Source: Halococcus agarilyticus (GTDB lineage: Archaea > Halobacteriota > Halobacteria > Halobacteriales > Halococcaceae). From it: a DNA stretch of 64,000 nucleotides. The stretch covers positions 1 through 64,000 of the forward strand of contig NZ_BAFM01000012.1 in assembly GCF_000334895.1 (NCBI RefSeq). The letters are read 5' to 3'. Below are positions 16,798 through 27,287 of this stretch, one piece after another. The notes beneath the pieces were generated by a model, which was given only the letters and a program-made list of their open reading frames with translations, was not told the DNA's origin and did not search any database. Both the position numbers and the translations under genes were made by a program. Position 1 is the first letter of the stretch, and each line of letters opens with the position of its first letter.

Positions 16798-17766
16798 ATG
16801 TCACGTAGCGAGCGCGAGTACACCGTTGATCACCGACTGAGCGATCGCGACGAGAACATTCACAGCGCGTGGGACAACAGCCTCGATCCCGCGCTGACCG
16901 TCGAGCCGGGCGACGTCGTCCGGTTCGAGTGCCGCGACGCGGTCGACGGCCAGATCGACGTCGAGACCACCGTCGCGGACGTCCCGGACGTGAGTTTCGA
17001 TCCCGTCCACCCGCTCACGGGCCCGGTCGCGGTCGAGGGCGCGGAGCCGGGCGACGTCCTCGAAGTCGAACTCCTCGACTGCCAGCACAAGGGCTGGGGG
17101 TACAACGTCTTCTTCCCCGGCGAGATGGGGCTCGGACTGCTGCCCGACGATTTCGAGGAGCCAGGCCTCCACATCTGGGATCTGGAGGGCGACGTCGGCC
17201 AGTTCGTGAACGGCATCGAGATCCCGCTCGACCCGTTCCCGGGGACCATCGGGGTCGCGCCAGGCGAGGACGGTGAACACGACACGCTCCCGCCGCGCGA
17301 CGTCGGCGGGAACATGGACGTCAAACACCTCACCGAAGGCTCGACACTCTTCTTGCCTGTCGAAGTCGAGGGCGGCCTGTTCTCGACCGGCGACTGTCAC
17401 GCGGCCCAGGGCGACGGCGAGGTCTGCGTGACGGGGATCGAAGCGCCGATGTTCGTGACCGCACGGTTCGACGTGCGCTCGGACATGGCGATCGAACAGC
17501 CCCAGTTCCGAACTGGAGGGCCGTTCACCCCCACCGGCGTCGACGAACCGATGTACGGGACCACGGGCATCAGCGACGACCTCATGACGGCGACGAAGAA
17601 GGCAGTACGGCACATGATCGACCACCTCCACGACGAGCGCGGGCTGACCCGGGCGGAGGCGTACATCCTGTGTTCGGCCGCGGTCGATCTGAAGGTCAGC
17701 GAGGTCGTGGACGCTCCGAACTGGACGGTCTCGGCGTACCTCCCCGAGAGCATCTTTCCGGAGTAG
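16798..17766 (+). CDS. Acetamidase/formamidase family amidohydrolase
   Basis: 322 residues from MSRSERE. Family signatures: HPLTGPVAVEGAEPGDVLEVE, WGYNVFFPGEMGL, HDTLPPRDVGGNMDVKHL, and GLFSTGDCHAAQGDGEV, which hold the conserved Gly, Asp and His residues of the FmdA_AmdA fold. Hydrolyses short amides such as formamide or acetamide, releasing ammonia. The ammonium channel fused to PII elsewhere in the window handles the same nutrient, but the genes are 30 kb apart. Confidence 0.92.
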   Translation: MSRSEREYTVDHRLSDRDENIHSAWDNSLDPALTVEPGDVVRFECRDAVDGQIDVETTVADVPDVSFDPVHPLTGPVAVEGAEPGDVLEVELLDCQHKGWGYNVFFPGEMGLGLLPDDFEEPGLHIWDLEGDVGQFVNGIEIPLDPFPGTIGVAPGEDGEHDTLPPRDVGGNMDVKHLTEGSTLFLPVEVEGGLFSTGDCHAAQGDGEVCVTGIEAPMFVTARFDVRSDMAIEQPQFRTGGPFTPTGVDEPMYGTTGISDDLMTATKKAVRHMIDHLHDERGLTRAEAYILCSAAVDLKVSEVVDAPNWTVSAYLPESIFPE

Positions 17767-17769
17767 TCG

Positions 17770-18759
17770 TCACTGGCGGCTCCCGTTGGGTGAGGGTTCA
17801 CCGTCGTCGGGCGGCTCCTCGGGTCGACGAACCAGCCGATCGGCGTCCGGATCCGCCTTCCACTCGTCGAGTTCCTTCGGGTCGAGATGAACGAACACGT
17901 CGTCGACCCGGTCGAGCGCGCGGATCGACTCGACGACCGCGCTCTCGATCGCGTGGGCATCTCTCAGCGTGCGGTCGCCCTCGACCTCGATGTGGAGGCT
18001 GACGTCGATCTCCGGACCCACGTAATGGGCGATCACGTCGTGTGCGCCCTCGACGTCCGGATGGGCGAGCGCGCGCCTGAGGATTCTGGCCTGGAAGTCC
18101 TCGGAGGGCGCGCCACCGACGAGATACGGCAGGTTGTCCCGGACGACCTCGACGCCCGTGTAAAGAATTCCCACCGAGACGATCGCGGCCGCGAGCGGGT
18201 CCAGTAGTGGAAAGCCGAGTCGTGCGCCGAGCACGCCACAGAGCGCCGCGCCCGCGGTCAGCACGTCGTTGCGGTTGTCGAGCGCGGTGGCGGTCAGTGC
18301 GGGCGAGTCGTGGGTTCGACCGGCGGCGAGACAGTACCGATACAGTCCGAACTTGCCGATCGCCGCGCCCCCGAGCACCGCGACCGCGATCGGGCTGCCG
18401 GTGGCGGTCACGTCACCGGACCCGATCGCGGTGAGCGACCGCCACAGAACTGTGCCGCCGGTCAGAAAGACCGCGAGCGCGATCGCAAGTGCGACGAACG
18501 GCTCGATCCGCTCGTGACCGTGCGGGTGTTCGCTGTCGGGTGGCTGGGTCGTGAGGTAGAGCCCGCCGAGCACGACGGCGGCGTAGCCCGCATCCACGAG
18601 GGAGTTCGCGGCCTCCGAGCCGACCGCGAGGCTCCCGGTGGTGACCCACGCCGCCCCCTTGACCGCGACGAGCACGACGTTCGCGGCGAGCACGAGCAGC
18701 CCGACCCGCCGGACCGCGGCCGCGCGACTCATCGTCGACGGTTGGCGAGCGGTCGGCAT
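17770..18759 (-). CDS. Cation diffusion facilitator (CDF) metal exporter
   Basis: 329 residues from MPTARQP at 18759. Six membrane helices in the first 200 residues. The metal-site motifs appear as NSLVDAGYA (helix 2) and TALDNRNDVLTAG (helix 5); the His/Asp of classical Zn transporters is replaced by Asn/Asp here, so Mn or Fe is as likely as Zn. A His-containing loop (DSEHPHGHER) follows helix 3. A cytoplasmic C-terminal dimerisation domain covers about 215-300, then an acidic tail. Convergent with the formamidase gene, 3 bases apart. Confidence 0.9.
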   Translation of the reverse strand: MPTARQPSTMSRAAAVRRVGLLVLAANVVLVAVKGAAWVTTGSLAVGSEAANSLVDAGYAAVVLGGLYLTTQPPDSEHPHGHERIEPFVALAIALAVFLTGGTVLWRSLTAIGSGDVTATGSPIAVAVLGGAAIGKFGLYRYCLAAGRTHDSPALTATALDNRNDVLTAGAALCGVLGARLGFPLLDPLAAAIVSVGILYTGVEVVRDNLPYLVGGAPSEDFQARILRRALAHPDVEGAHDVIAHYVGPEIDVSLHIEVEGDRTLRDAHAIESAVVESIRALDRVDDVFVHLDPKELDEWKADPDADRLVRRPEEPPDDGEPSPNGSRQ

Positions 18760-18794
18760 AGACGCTTCGACACCGCGCGTGCGGGGATGTGACC

Positions 18795-19325
18795 TCACTC
18801 GACGACGATCGCCTCGTCGGGCCCGGGGTCGCGAACGTCGTCCTGATCGGCGAACGCGTCGTGGAGGTGATCGTAGGTGTCCTCGATCGCCTCGACGATC
18901 ACCTTCGTGTCGCTCACCACCGGCATGAAGTTGGTGTCGCCCGCCCAGCGCGGGACGACGTGGGTGTGGAGGTGATCGCCGATCGAGCCGCCGGCCGAAT
19001 CCCCGAGGTTCATCCCGGTGTTCGCCCCGTCGGGATCGAGTCCCTCGTCGATCGCCGCGAGCGTGCGCTGGACGAGCCGCGAGTGATCGAGGAGTGCCTC
19101 GTCGTCGAGATCGGGGTACGAACCGGTGTGGCGGTAGGGAATCACCATCGCGTGACCCGGATTGTACGGGGCGTTGTTCAGGAGGCAGAAGGCGTGCTCG
19201 CTCCGGGCCACGATGCGGGATTCGCGGTCCGCATCGCGTTCGGGGAGATCACAGAACGCACACCCGTCCGGGTCGCCGTCGCGCTCGACCCACTCGATGC
19301 GCCACGGGGCGAACATCTGGTCCAT
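18795..19325 (-). CDS. HIT family nucleotide hydrolase
   Basis: 176 residues. The histidine triad is HLHTHVVPR near residue 120. A zinc-binding-like CAFCDLP motif is near the N-terminus, followed by LLNNAPYNPGHAMVIPYRH. Members cleave diadenosine polyphosphates or AMP-lysine type conjugates. The N- and C-terminal acidic extensions are normal for haloarchaea. Upstream of the CDF gene on the same strand with a short gap. Confidence 0.9.
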   Translation of the reverse strand: MDQMFAPWRIEWVERDGDPDGCAFCDLPERDADRESRIVARSEHAFCLLNNAPYNPGHAMVIPYRHTGSYPDLDDEALLDHSRLVQRTLAAIDEGLDPDGANTGMNLGDSAGGSIGDHLHTHVVPRWAGDTNFMPVVSDTKVIVEAIEDTYDHLHDAFADQDDVRDPGPDEAIVVE

Positions 19326-19567
19326 ACGGGAACTGGACGGCGGTGCGCCTTAGACGCTTCCGGATGAATCGGTCGCAGGGCACATCTTATATAATTCTTT
19401 CGGCCGTTTTCGATTGTTTCGGTCGCGATGAACGGTTGAACGATGATCGCCGCAATGGGATGCAGAGCACCGTTCCCGGCGTATTTGGCGTTTCTGGCCG
19501 TTGAAACGTCGGAACAGAGCATAACGGAATCGGTGGTTTATGTCCCTCTCCTCCTGAGCATCTGTCG

Positions 19568-19768
19568 ATGTCAACCCGCACCGATGCTGCCGACGGCGTC
19601 AGCGAATCCTGCGACGTCTGCGAGCGCGACACGACACACAGCGTCTCGATCGAGCTGCGGACCGAGAGCGGCAAGGCGGAGAACGCGGAGTTCTCGCGCG
19701 AACCCTATCGGATCAGCGAGTGCATGATCTGCGGCGACGAGACGGCGCTGCGGATGAACAACGCGTAA
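19568..19768 (+). CDS. Small zinc beta-ribbon protein (DUF7835-like)
   Basis: 66 residues with two Cys pairs, CDVC (residues about 15-18) and CMIC (about 52-55), that would bind one zinc ion; a short beta segment lies between. Such haloarchaeal microproteins occur widely without known function and may bind nucleic acid. A TATA-like TTTATG lies about 28 bases upstream. A 240-base gap separates it from the divergent HIT gene and contains a second AT-rich stretch near 19386. Confidence 0.75.
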   Translation: MSTRTDAADGVSESCDVCERDTTHSVSIELRTESGKAENAEFSREPYRISECMICGDETALRMNNA

Positions 19769-19903
19769 TCGGGCCTTCTCCACGCCACCGCCACGACGGA
19801 GCAGCCCGTGGCTCGTGATCGATTCGTCCACCACAGCCACGGGACCGGGCGGCGACCGCGCTCCTCTCGAAGGTGGTTTGAAGCTCGGTGTCCGAACCAG
19901 GGT

Positions 19904-21046
19904 ATGAACGCGCGCGACGGGACCGTTCGCCTGGCGACGCGGGGCTCGGATCTCGCCCTTCGTCAGGCGGCGACGGTGAAAGAACGCCTCGAAGCCCGCC
20001 GCCACACGGTCGAGCTGGTCGAGGTCGACACGAAAGGCGACCAGCTCCGCGACGAACTCATCCACCGGCTCGGCAAGACCGGCGCGTTCGTCCGCGCGCT
20101 CGACGAGCGGGTGCTCGACGGCGACTGTGACGCCGCGGTCCACTCGATGAAGGACGTCCCAACCGAGAGCCCCACAAACCTCGTGATCGCTGGCGTCCCC
20201 CAGCGCGCCACGCCCGGCGATCTACTCCTCACGCCCGACGGAACACCGTTCGACGATCTCTCCGAGAGCAGCGTCGTCGGCACGTCGAGCCTCCGGCGGA
20301 AGGCGGAGCTGCTCGCGGTGCGGCCCGATCTCGACGTCCGGCCACTCCGGGGGAACGTCGACACTCGAATCGAGAAGCTGCTCGCGCCGCACCGCCAGCG
20401 CGAACACGAACGGCGGATGGAGGCCGCGAAAGCGGACGAGGAGGGGGACGAGAGCGGCAAGGACGATGACGGCGAGAGTGCGGACGACCTGCCGGCGTAC
20501 GACCGCACGCCTCAGGAGTGGTTCGACGACCTGAACGAGATCGAGCGCCGGTCGCTCGAGCGTGAGACCGAGACCGAATTCGACGCCATCGTGCTCGCGG
20601 CGGCGGGACTGGAGCGTGCGGGTCTCGCCCGCCACGTTCCGACCGAGGAGCTGCCGACCGACGAGTTCGTTCCAGCGCCCGGCCAGGGCGCACTCGCGAT
20701 AACGGCCCAGGACGGCGACCTCGCGGAAACGCTGCACGAGGTGCTGGATCACCCCCGAACGCGGGTCGAGACCACGGTCGAGCGAGTGGTTCTGGAGGAG
20801 CTCGGCGGCGGGTGTGTCGCGCCGATGGGCGCACACGCGGTGATCCAGGGCGAGTACGTCCGGGTCGCGGTCCGCGTGCTGAGTCGGGACGGCACCGAGG
20901 AGGTGGCCGCGACCCGCGACCTCCCGATCGAACGCCATCCGACGGCAGCGCGCGAGCTCGCCGCCGAACTCGCCGACCGGGGCGCGGCCGATCTGATCGA
21001 CGAGGCCCGGGCGGACGAGGAACGGGAGGCGAAACGCGCGGAATGA
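19904..21046 (+). CDS. hemC: Hydroxymethylbilane synthase (porphobilinogen deaminase)
   Basis: 380 residues. Polymerises four porphobilinogens to hydroxymethylbilane. Signatures: RLATRGSDLALRQA, DAAVHSMKDVPTE with the catalytic Asp, VGTSSLRRKAELL, and GGGCVAPMGAHA with Cys304 for the dipyrromethane cofactor. A charged insertion of about 60 residues (162-226; runs such as GKDDDGESADD) lengthens the usual 310-residue protein. First gene of an operon: its TGA overlaps the ATG of cobA. Confidence 0.95.
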   Translation: MNARDGTVRLATRGSDLALRQAATVKERLEARRHTVELVEVDTKGDQLRDELIHRLGKTGAFVRALDERVLDGDCDAAVHSMKDVPTESPTNLVIAGVPQRATPGDLLLTPDGTPFDDLSESSVVGTSSLRRKAELLAVRPDLDVRPLRGNVDTRIEKLLAPHRQREHERRMEAAKADEEGDESGKDDDGESADDLPAYDRTPQEWFDDLNEIERRSLERETETEFDAIVLAAAGLERAGLARHVPTEELPTDEFVPAPGQGALAITAQDGDLAETLHEVLDHPRTRVETTVERVVLEELGGGCVAPMGAHAVIQGEYVRVAVRVLSRDGTEEVAATRDLPIERHPTAARELAAELADRGAADLIDEARADEEREAKRAE

Positions 21047-21840
21047 CCGACGCCGACACCGGGTCCGCGGCCGAAACGTCCGACGGAGCCGACTCGAACG
21101 GCGTGGTCCACCTCGTGGGGAGCGGCCCCGGCGATCCCGAGCTCCTGACGCTGAAAGCGCGCCGACTCATCGACGAGGCCGACGTCGTACTCCACGACAA
21201 GCTCCCCGGCCCCGAGATCATCGAGACCATCCCCGAAGGGAAGCGCGAGGACGTCGGCAAGCGCGCGGGTGGCGAGCGCACCAGTCAGGAGTACACCAAC
21301 GAGCGCCTCGTCGAGCTCGCGCGCGAGGGGAATCAGGTAGTTCGGCTGAAGGGCGGCGATCCGTTCGTGTTCGGCCGTGGGGGCGAGGAGGCGGCCCATC
21401 TCGCCGAGCACGGCGTCGAGTTTCGGGTGGTGCCTGGCGTGACCTCGGCGCTCGCCGTCCCCGCACTCGCGGGCATCCCCGCGACCCACCGCGAGCACGC
21501 CTCGTCGGTCTCGGTCGTGACCGGCCACGAGGACCCCACGAAAGAGGAATCGGCAGTCGACTGGAACGCGCTGGCTGCCACCGGTGGAACGATCGTCGTG
21601 CTGATGGGCGTCGGCAAACTGCCCGAGTACACCGCAGCACTCCGTGAGGCCGGGATGCGTGGTGAAGTGCCGGTGGCGCTGGTCGAGCGCGCGAGCCGAC
21701 CCGACGAACGGGTCGTGACCGGCACGCTCGAAACGATCACCCGAGTCGCCGACCGCGAGGACGTCGAACCGCCCGCCGTCACCGTCATCGGCGAGGTGGC
21801 CGGCGAGCGCGACCGGGTGCGGGAGTTCCTCCGACGATGA
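21043..21840 (+). CDS. cobA: Uroporphyrinogen-III C-methyltransferase
   Basis: 265 residues. Methylates uroporphyrinogen III at C2 and C7 with SAM, giving precorrin-2 for siroheme, cobalamin and archaeal heme. N-terminal VHLVGSGPGDPELLTLKA is the SAM-pocket signature; RLKGGDPFVFGRGGEE and VVPGVTSALAVPA are the other conserved segments. ATGA overlaps join it to hemC before and hemD after, so all three are translated together. Confidence 0.95.
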   Translation: MTDADTGSAAETSDGADSNGVVHLVGSGPGDPELLTLKARRLIDEADVVLHDKLPGPEIIETIPEGKREDVGKRAGGERTSQEYTNERLVELAREGNQVVRLKGGDPFVFGRGGEEAAHLAEHGVEFRVVPGVTSALAVPALAGIPATHREHASSVSVVTGHEDPTKEESAVDWNALAATGGTIVVLMGVGKLPEYTAALREAGMRGEVPVALVERASRPDERVVTGTLETITRVADREDVEPPAVTVIGEVAGERDRVREFLRR

Positions 21841-22556
21841 AGGTCGCGGTGTTCCGGCCGGCCGACGAGCGGATCGAACAGGCGACCGAACTCCTCGAAT
21901 CGCTCGGCGTCGAGCCGGTGGCGGACCCGATGCTCGCGATCGAATCCACGGGAGCCGTGCCGCGAGCGGACGCCGAGTACACGATCCTGACGAGCAAGAC
22001 CGGCGTCGAGATCGTCGCCGACGCCGGATGGGAACCCGACGGATCGGTGTGTGCGATCGGCACCGCGACCGCCGACGCGCTCCGGGCGGCGGGCTATCAG
22101 GTCGATCGCGTCCCCGACGAGTTCTCTTCGGCAGGTCTCGTGGCTCATCTCGCCGAGGACGTGCCTGGCGCGCGCGTCGAGGTCGCCAGAAGCGATCACG
22201 GCTCGGCGGTACTCACCGACGGGCTCGCCGAGCACGGCGCGTACGTCCACGAGACGATCCTCTACGAACTCGCTCGCCCGCCGGACGCAGGCCGCTCGAC
22301 CGAGCTCGCCGCTTCGGGGGATCTCGGGGCCGCACTGTTCACCTCCTCGCTCACGGTCGAGCACTTCCTCGACACGGCCGCCGATCGTGGAATTCGTGAG
22401 GCGGCGATCACGGGGTTGGAGGGCGCGGTCGTCGGGGCCATCGGCGAGCCGACCCGGCTGACCGCGGCAGCCGCGGGGATCGGGGTCGATGTCGTGCCCT
22501 CGGAGGCGTCGTTCGAGGCCCTGGCCCGCGAGACGGCCGAGCGACTTCCTGGTTAG
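21837..22556 (+). CDS. hemD: Uroporphyrinogen-III synthase
   Basis: 239 residues. Cyclises hydroxymethylbilane with inversion of ring D. The family diverges strongly, but the two-domain layout (FRPADERIEQ start, ILTSKTGVEIVADAG, AIGTATADALRAAGY, FTSSLTVEHFLD, VGAIGEPTRLTAAAAG) is diagnostic. Third gene of the hemC-cobA-hemD operon with a 4-base overlap. Confidence 0.93.
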   Translation: MKVAVFRPADERIEQATELLESLGVEPVADPMLAIESTGAVPRADAEYTILTSKTGVEIVADAGWEPDGSVCAIGTATADALRAAGYQVDRVPDEFSSAGLVAHLAEDVPGARVEVARSDHGSAVLTDGLAEHGAYVHETILYELARPPDAGRSTELAASGDLGAALFTSSLTVEHFLDTAADRGIREAAITGLEGAVVGAIGEPTRLTAAAAGIGVDVVPSEASFEALARETAERLPG

Positions 22557-22703
22557 TACGGGTCGTCCTCCGGAACTCCGCTGCCAGCTGCTAAGAGCGT
22601 CAGGCGTCGTTTCGAGCTCTGCCCAGGAGCGAACGGTAAAACAGGCCGGCCACACAACGATGGAACAGCTACAGGACAGCAGGTAGCAGCGGTAGAGGAT
22701 GAC

Positions 22704-23231
22704 TTAGCTCGTTGTAGATGTCACGTCAGTGTTTGCTCCATCCGACTCCGGTGGCCTGTACCCGTTCTTTGAGAAGTGGGTGAGTGCTGCACCAGCAAAT
22801 ACACCGACTGCAACTGGCAACGAGATAGTGGCAAACAAGCGCAGAACCATTGCTGTCGTCGCAAGAACGCTGAACCCGCCAAAGCTCCCGAGGACAAACG
22901 CCCCCGCCACTACCACCCACGCTACGATGAGAGGTATCGTCGTACCAGCCACGACTGCCCCGCAGAACTGCCGGTACTCATAGCGAAGGTCAAGCTGTCG
23001 GCTCGCATAATACCCGAAGCCGACCGCGAGGGCTACCATCAGAAGTGCTCCAACGGTATCTATTCCATAGATGTACAGTATCGTTGATTGTCCAACCGTT
23101 CCGAACATCGGTAGCCAGCTCGGAGGCCCACCCTCGAACGAGCCATCGAGAAGAATCCCCGGTACAGTTTTCACAACCGCACTCAGGACACCAATCACAC
23201 CGGCGAGTATGGCGACACGTTTGCTGTCCAT
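22704..23231 (-). CDS. Membrane protein, five helices, unknown
   Basis: 175 residues from MDSKRVA at 23231. An alternative ATG at 23249 would put the TATA box only a few bases from the start, so it is less likely. About five hydrophobic helices. AT-richer than its neighbours. A perfect palindrome lies between the TATA-like TTTATT and the start codon. Possibly an acquired gene; no family recognised. Confidence 0.65.
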   Translation of the reverse strand: MDSKRVAILAGVIGVLSAVVKTVPGILLDGSFEGGPPSWLPMFGTVGQSTILYIYGIDTVGALLMVALAVGFGYYASRQLDLRYEYRQFCGAVVAGTTIPLIVAWVVVAGAFVLGSFGGFSVLATTAMVLRLFATISLPVAVGVFAGAALTHFSKNGYRPPESDGANTDVTSTTS

Positions 23232-23233
23232 AG

Positions 23234-23248
23234 TGGGACCAAGTCCCA
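23234..23248 (-). promoter_or_regulatory. Operator-like palindrome upstream of the five-helix membrane protein
   Basis: Arms TGGGAC and GTCCCA around a 3-base spacer, 3-17 bases before the ATG at 23231 and just downstream of a TATA-like element at about 23253-23260. Position suits a repressor site overlapping the transcription start. Confidence 0.4.
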
Positions 23249-23350
23249 TTTTGCAATAAACCTATTGACGACATGCCACGAACGTGGCGACACCGAGCGA
23301 GAGCTACCGGGGCCCGGGAGGCCATTCGACACCGCCATCCAGGCCGGAGG

Positions 23351-23356
23351 TTTAAA
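23351..23356 (+). promoter_or_regulatory. TATA box of the RecJ-like gene
   Basis: TTTAAA centred 28 bases before the ATG at 23382. Confidence 0.5.
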
Positions 23357-23381
23357 CGCGATTGCGACGTACCCGACACCG

Positions 23382-24818
23382 ATGGGTGGTCCGGTCCCCG
23401 AACTCGACGCACGTGCGGTGGCCTGTGCCGACCGGCTCCGCGACGCCGACTCCGTCCTGGTCGCATCTCACATCGACGCCGATGGGCTGACGAGCGCCGC
23501 GATCGCCGCAAGCGCGCTCGAACGCGCCGAAGTCCCGTTCGAGGTCGTTTTCGAAAAGCAGCTCGACGCCGACGCGATCGCCGCGATCGCTGAGCGCGGG
23601 TTCGAGACCGTGCTGTTCACCGACTTCGGCAGCGGCCAGCTCGATCACATCGCCGAACACGAGGCCAGCGGTGCGTTCACACCGGTGATCGCCGATCACC
23701 ACCAGCCCGCCGACGCCGATACCGAATACCACCTGAATCCGCTGCTCGTCGGCCTCGACGGATCGTCGGAGCTCTCGGGGGCGGGGACGACGTACGTTCT
23801 CGCGCGAGCGCTGGCGGAGCGTGACGGTGACACGAGCGGGGAGGCGACGACGGACAACCGCGATCTCGCCGGGCTCGCGGTCGTCGGCGCGGTGGGCGAT
23901 ATGCAGGCGAGCGACGGCGAGCTCACGGGCGCGAACGGGGCGATCGTCGCCGAGGGCTGCGAAGCGGGCGTCGTCGAGGAGGCCACCGACCTCGCGCTCT
24001 ACGGCAAGCAGACGCGGCCGTTGCCGAAACTGCTGGAGTACGCGACCGACGTGCGGATCCCGGGGATCTCGGGGAGCGAGCGCGGGGCACGCGAGTTCCT
24101 CTCGGGGCTCGGTCTCGATCTCGAAGACGGCGACGGCTGGCGGCGGTGGGTCGACCTCGACGACGGCGAGCGCCAGGCGGTGGCGAGCGGGCTCGTCCAG
24201 CGCGCGGTCGAGCGCGGCGTCCCCGCCGGACGGATCGACGACCTCGTGGGCACGACCTACACGTTGGCCGAGGAACCGACGGGCACCGAACTCAGAGACG
24301 CGAGCGAGTTCTCGACCCTGTTGAATGCCACCGCCCGCTACGACCGCGCGGACGTGGGCCTCGCGGTCTGTCTCGGCGATCGCGACGCGGCGCTCGACCG
24401 GGCGCGACGCCTGCTCTCGAACCACCGTCGGAACCTCGCGACCGGGCTCGACTGGGTGAAGCGAACGGGAGTGACGGGCGAGGAGCACCTCCAGTGGTTC
24501 GACGCGGGCGAGGAGATTCGCGAGACGATCGTGGGGATCGTCGCCGGGATGGCGCTCGGAGCCGACGCGACGCGCTCGGATCGACCGATCATCGCATTCG
24601 CGGCGAAGAGCGACACGGAGAGCAAGGTCTCGGCCCGCGGGAGCCATCGCTTGGTGCGAGAGGGGCTCGACCTCTCGGCGGTGATGGGCGAGGCCGCCCG
24701 CGCACTCGGGGGCGACGGCGGCGGTCACGACGTCGCCGCCGGGGCCACCATCCCGGCGGACGAGAAGGAGGGGTTCGTCGAGCGCGCGGACGCGATCGTG
24801 GCCGACCAGCTCGGCTGA
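23382..24818 (+). CDS. Archaeal RecJ-like single-strand exonuclease (GAN/DHH family)
   Basis: 478 residues from MGGPVPE. DHH phosphoesterase motifs: ASHIDADGLTSAAI (motif I), FTDFGSGQ (II) and IADHHQP (the DHH-like triad), then AVVGAVGDMQASDG. The DHHA1 domain at the C-terminus has KVSARGSHRLVREGLDL and GGDGGGHDVAAGATIP. Archaeal RecJ-like proteins degrade single-stranded DNA or RNA and associate with the replicative helicase (GINS/MCM). Mn or Mg dependent. Confidence 0.92.
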   Translation: MGGPVPELDARAVACADRLRDADSVLVASHIDADGLTSAAIAASALERAEVPFEVVFEKQLDADAIAAIAERGFETVLFTDFGSGQLDHIAEHEASGAFTPVIADHHQPADADTEYHLNPLLVGLDGSSELSGAGTTYVLARALAERDGDTSGEATTDNRDLAGLAVVGAVGDMQASDGELTGANGAIVAEGCEAGVVEEATDLALYGKQTRPLPKLLEYATDVRIPGISGSERGAREFLSGLGLDLEDGDGWRRWVDLDDGERQAVASGLVQRAVERGVPAGRIDDLVGTTYTLAEEPTGTELRDASEFSTLLNATARYDRADVGLAVCLGDRDAALDRARRLLSNHRRNLATGLDWVKRTGVTGEEHLQWFDAGEEIRETIVGIVAGMALGADATRSDRPIIAFAAKSDTESKVSARGSHRLVREGLDLSAVMGEAARALGGDGGGHDVAAGATIPADEKEGFVERADAIVADQLG

Positions 24819-24878
24819 GTCGCGGCCCGCTGGTCGAGATCAGGCGTGTTATGGGCCACCCCTCGGTAGCACGGGGCG

Positions 24879-25901
24879 ATGAGCGCGAGTCAGACCCTCC
24901 TGTACGGGGTGATCGCGGTCGCGGCCACCGCCGGCGTCTGGAAGGGGAGCAGCCTGCTGGAGCGCGCCAGCGACCGGCTGTCGGCACACTACGGCCTGCC
25001 GGCGGTCGTCCAGGGTGCGATCGTCGCGGCGATCGGATCGAGCTTCCCCGAACTCTCGGCGACCGTGCTCTCGACGCTGCTCCACGGCGAGTTCGAACTC
25101 GGCGTGAGCGCGATCGTCGGCTCCGCGGTGTTCAACGTCCTGGTGATCCCGGCGCTCAGCGGCTTCTTCAGTTCCGGAGACCTGGAGGCGGATCGCACGC
25201 TCGTGTACAAGGAGGCCCAGTTCTACATGCTCGCGGTCGCGGGGCTGCTGATCACGTTCGCGCTCGCGGTCATCTACAACCCGACCGCACCGGGATCGCT
25301 CGTCGGCACCGTCACGCGGCCGCTCGCGCTCGCGCCGCTCGGACTGTACGCGCTGTACGTGTTCATCCAGTACCAGGACGTCGTGGAGTACGAGCCGGCG
25401 GAGCCAGGCGAGGAGATCGACGCCGTGCGGGAGTGGGCGGTGCTCGCGGCGAGCCTCGTGCTCATCGTGATCGCGGTCGAGGGCCTGGTGCAGGCGGCGC
25501 TCGGGTTCGGCGAACTGTTCGACACGCCGAGTTCCCTCTGGGGGCTGACCGTCGTCGCGGCCGGCACCAGCCTGCCCGACGCGTTCGTGAGCGTCCAGGC
25601 CGCTCGGCGGGGTGAGGGCGTCACCAGTCTCGCGAACGTGCTCGGGAGCAACACGTTCGATCTGCTCGTCGCCGTGCCCGCGGGCGTGCTGGTCGCCGGC
25701 ACCGCGCCGATCGACTTCGCCGCCACCGTCCCGATGATGGGGTTTCTGACCGTCGCGACGCTGGTGCTGTTCACGGTGCTCAGAACCGACCTGACGCTCA
25801 CCGAACGGGAGGGGTACGTCCTGCTGGGCGTCTACGCGGCGTTCGTCGCGTGGCTCGTGCTCGAAACCGTCGACGTCACGGCGCTGATTCCCGGAATGTG
25901 A
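24879..25901 (+). CDS. Sodium/calcium exchanger family transporter
   Basis: 340 residues with ten membrane helices in two inverted repeats. Alpha-1 holds GSSFPELSATV and SAIVGSAVFNVLV; alpha-2 holds GTSLPDAFVSVQAAR and NVLGSNTFDLLVAVP. In classical CaCA proteins the ion site is GxSxPE/GNxxGSNxxN; the second repeat has Asp for Glu, as in YrbG relatives with other ion preferences. Exchanges Ca (or another cation) for Na or H across the membrane. Confidence 0.92.
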   Translation: MSASQTLLYGVIAVAATAGVWKGSSLLERASDRLSAHYGLPAVVQGAIVAAIGSSFPELSATVLSTLLHGEFELGVSAIVGSAVFNVLVIPALSGFFSSGDLEADRTLVYKEAQFYMLAVAGLLITFALAVIYNPTAPGSLVGTVTRPLALAPLGLYALYVFIQYQDVVEYEPAEPGEEIDAVREWAVLAASLVLIVIAVEGLVQAALGFGELFDTPSSLWGLTVVAAGTSLPDAFVSVQAARRGEGVTSLANVLGSNTFDLLVAVPAGVLVAGTAPIDFAATVPMMGFLTVATLVLFTVLRTDLTLTEREGYVLLGVYAAFVAWLVLETVDVTALIPGM

Positions 25902-25928
25902 GACGGAGAGAAGAACCCTGCAGCGTCG

Positions 25929-27176
<1,248 letters not shown>

Positions 27177-27287
27177 ATCATCAGAACTCGTCGTGGGGCG
27201 CTCAAAGGTCTACCGTTCTCCGATCCGGGACACGACGGCGACGCGCCGGTTCGTGAGGGTTATGCGACCGGCCCCGGTGGCGCACTC

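Noticed and set aside
23249-23249. Earlier ATG for the five-helix membrane protein
   Set aside because: It is only a few bases from the TATA-like element, which fits a start at 23231 better.
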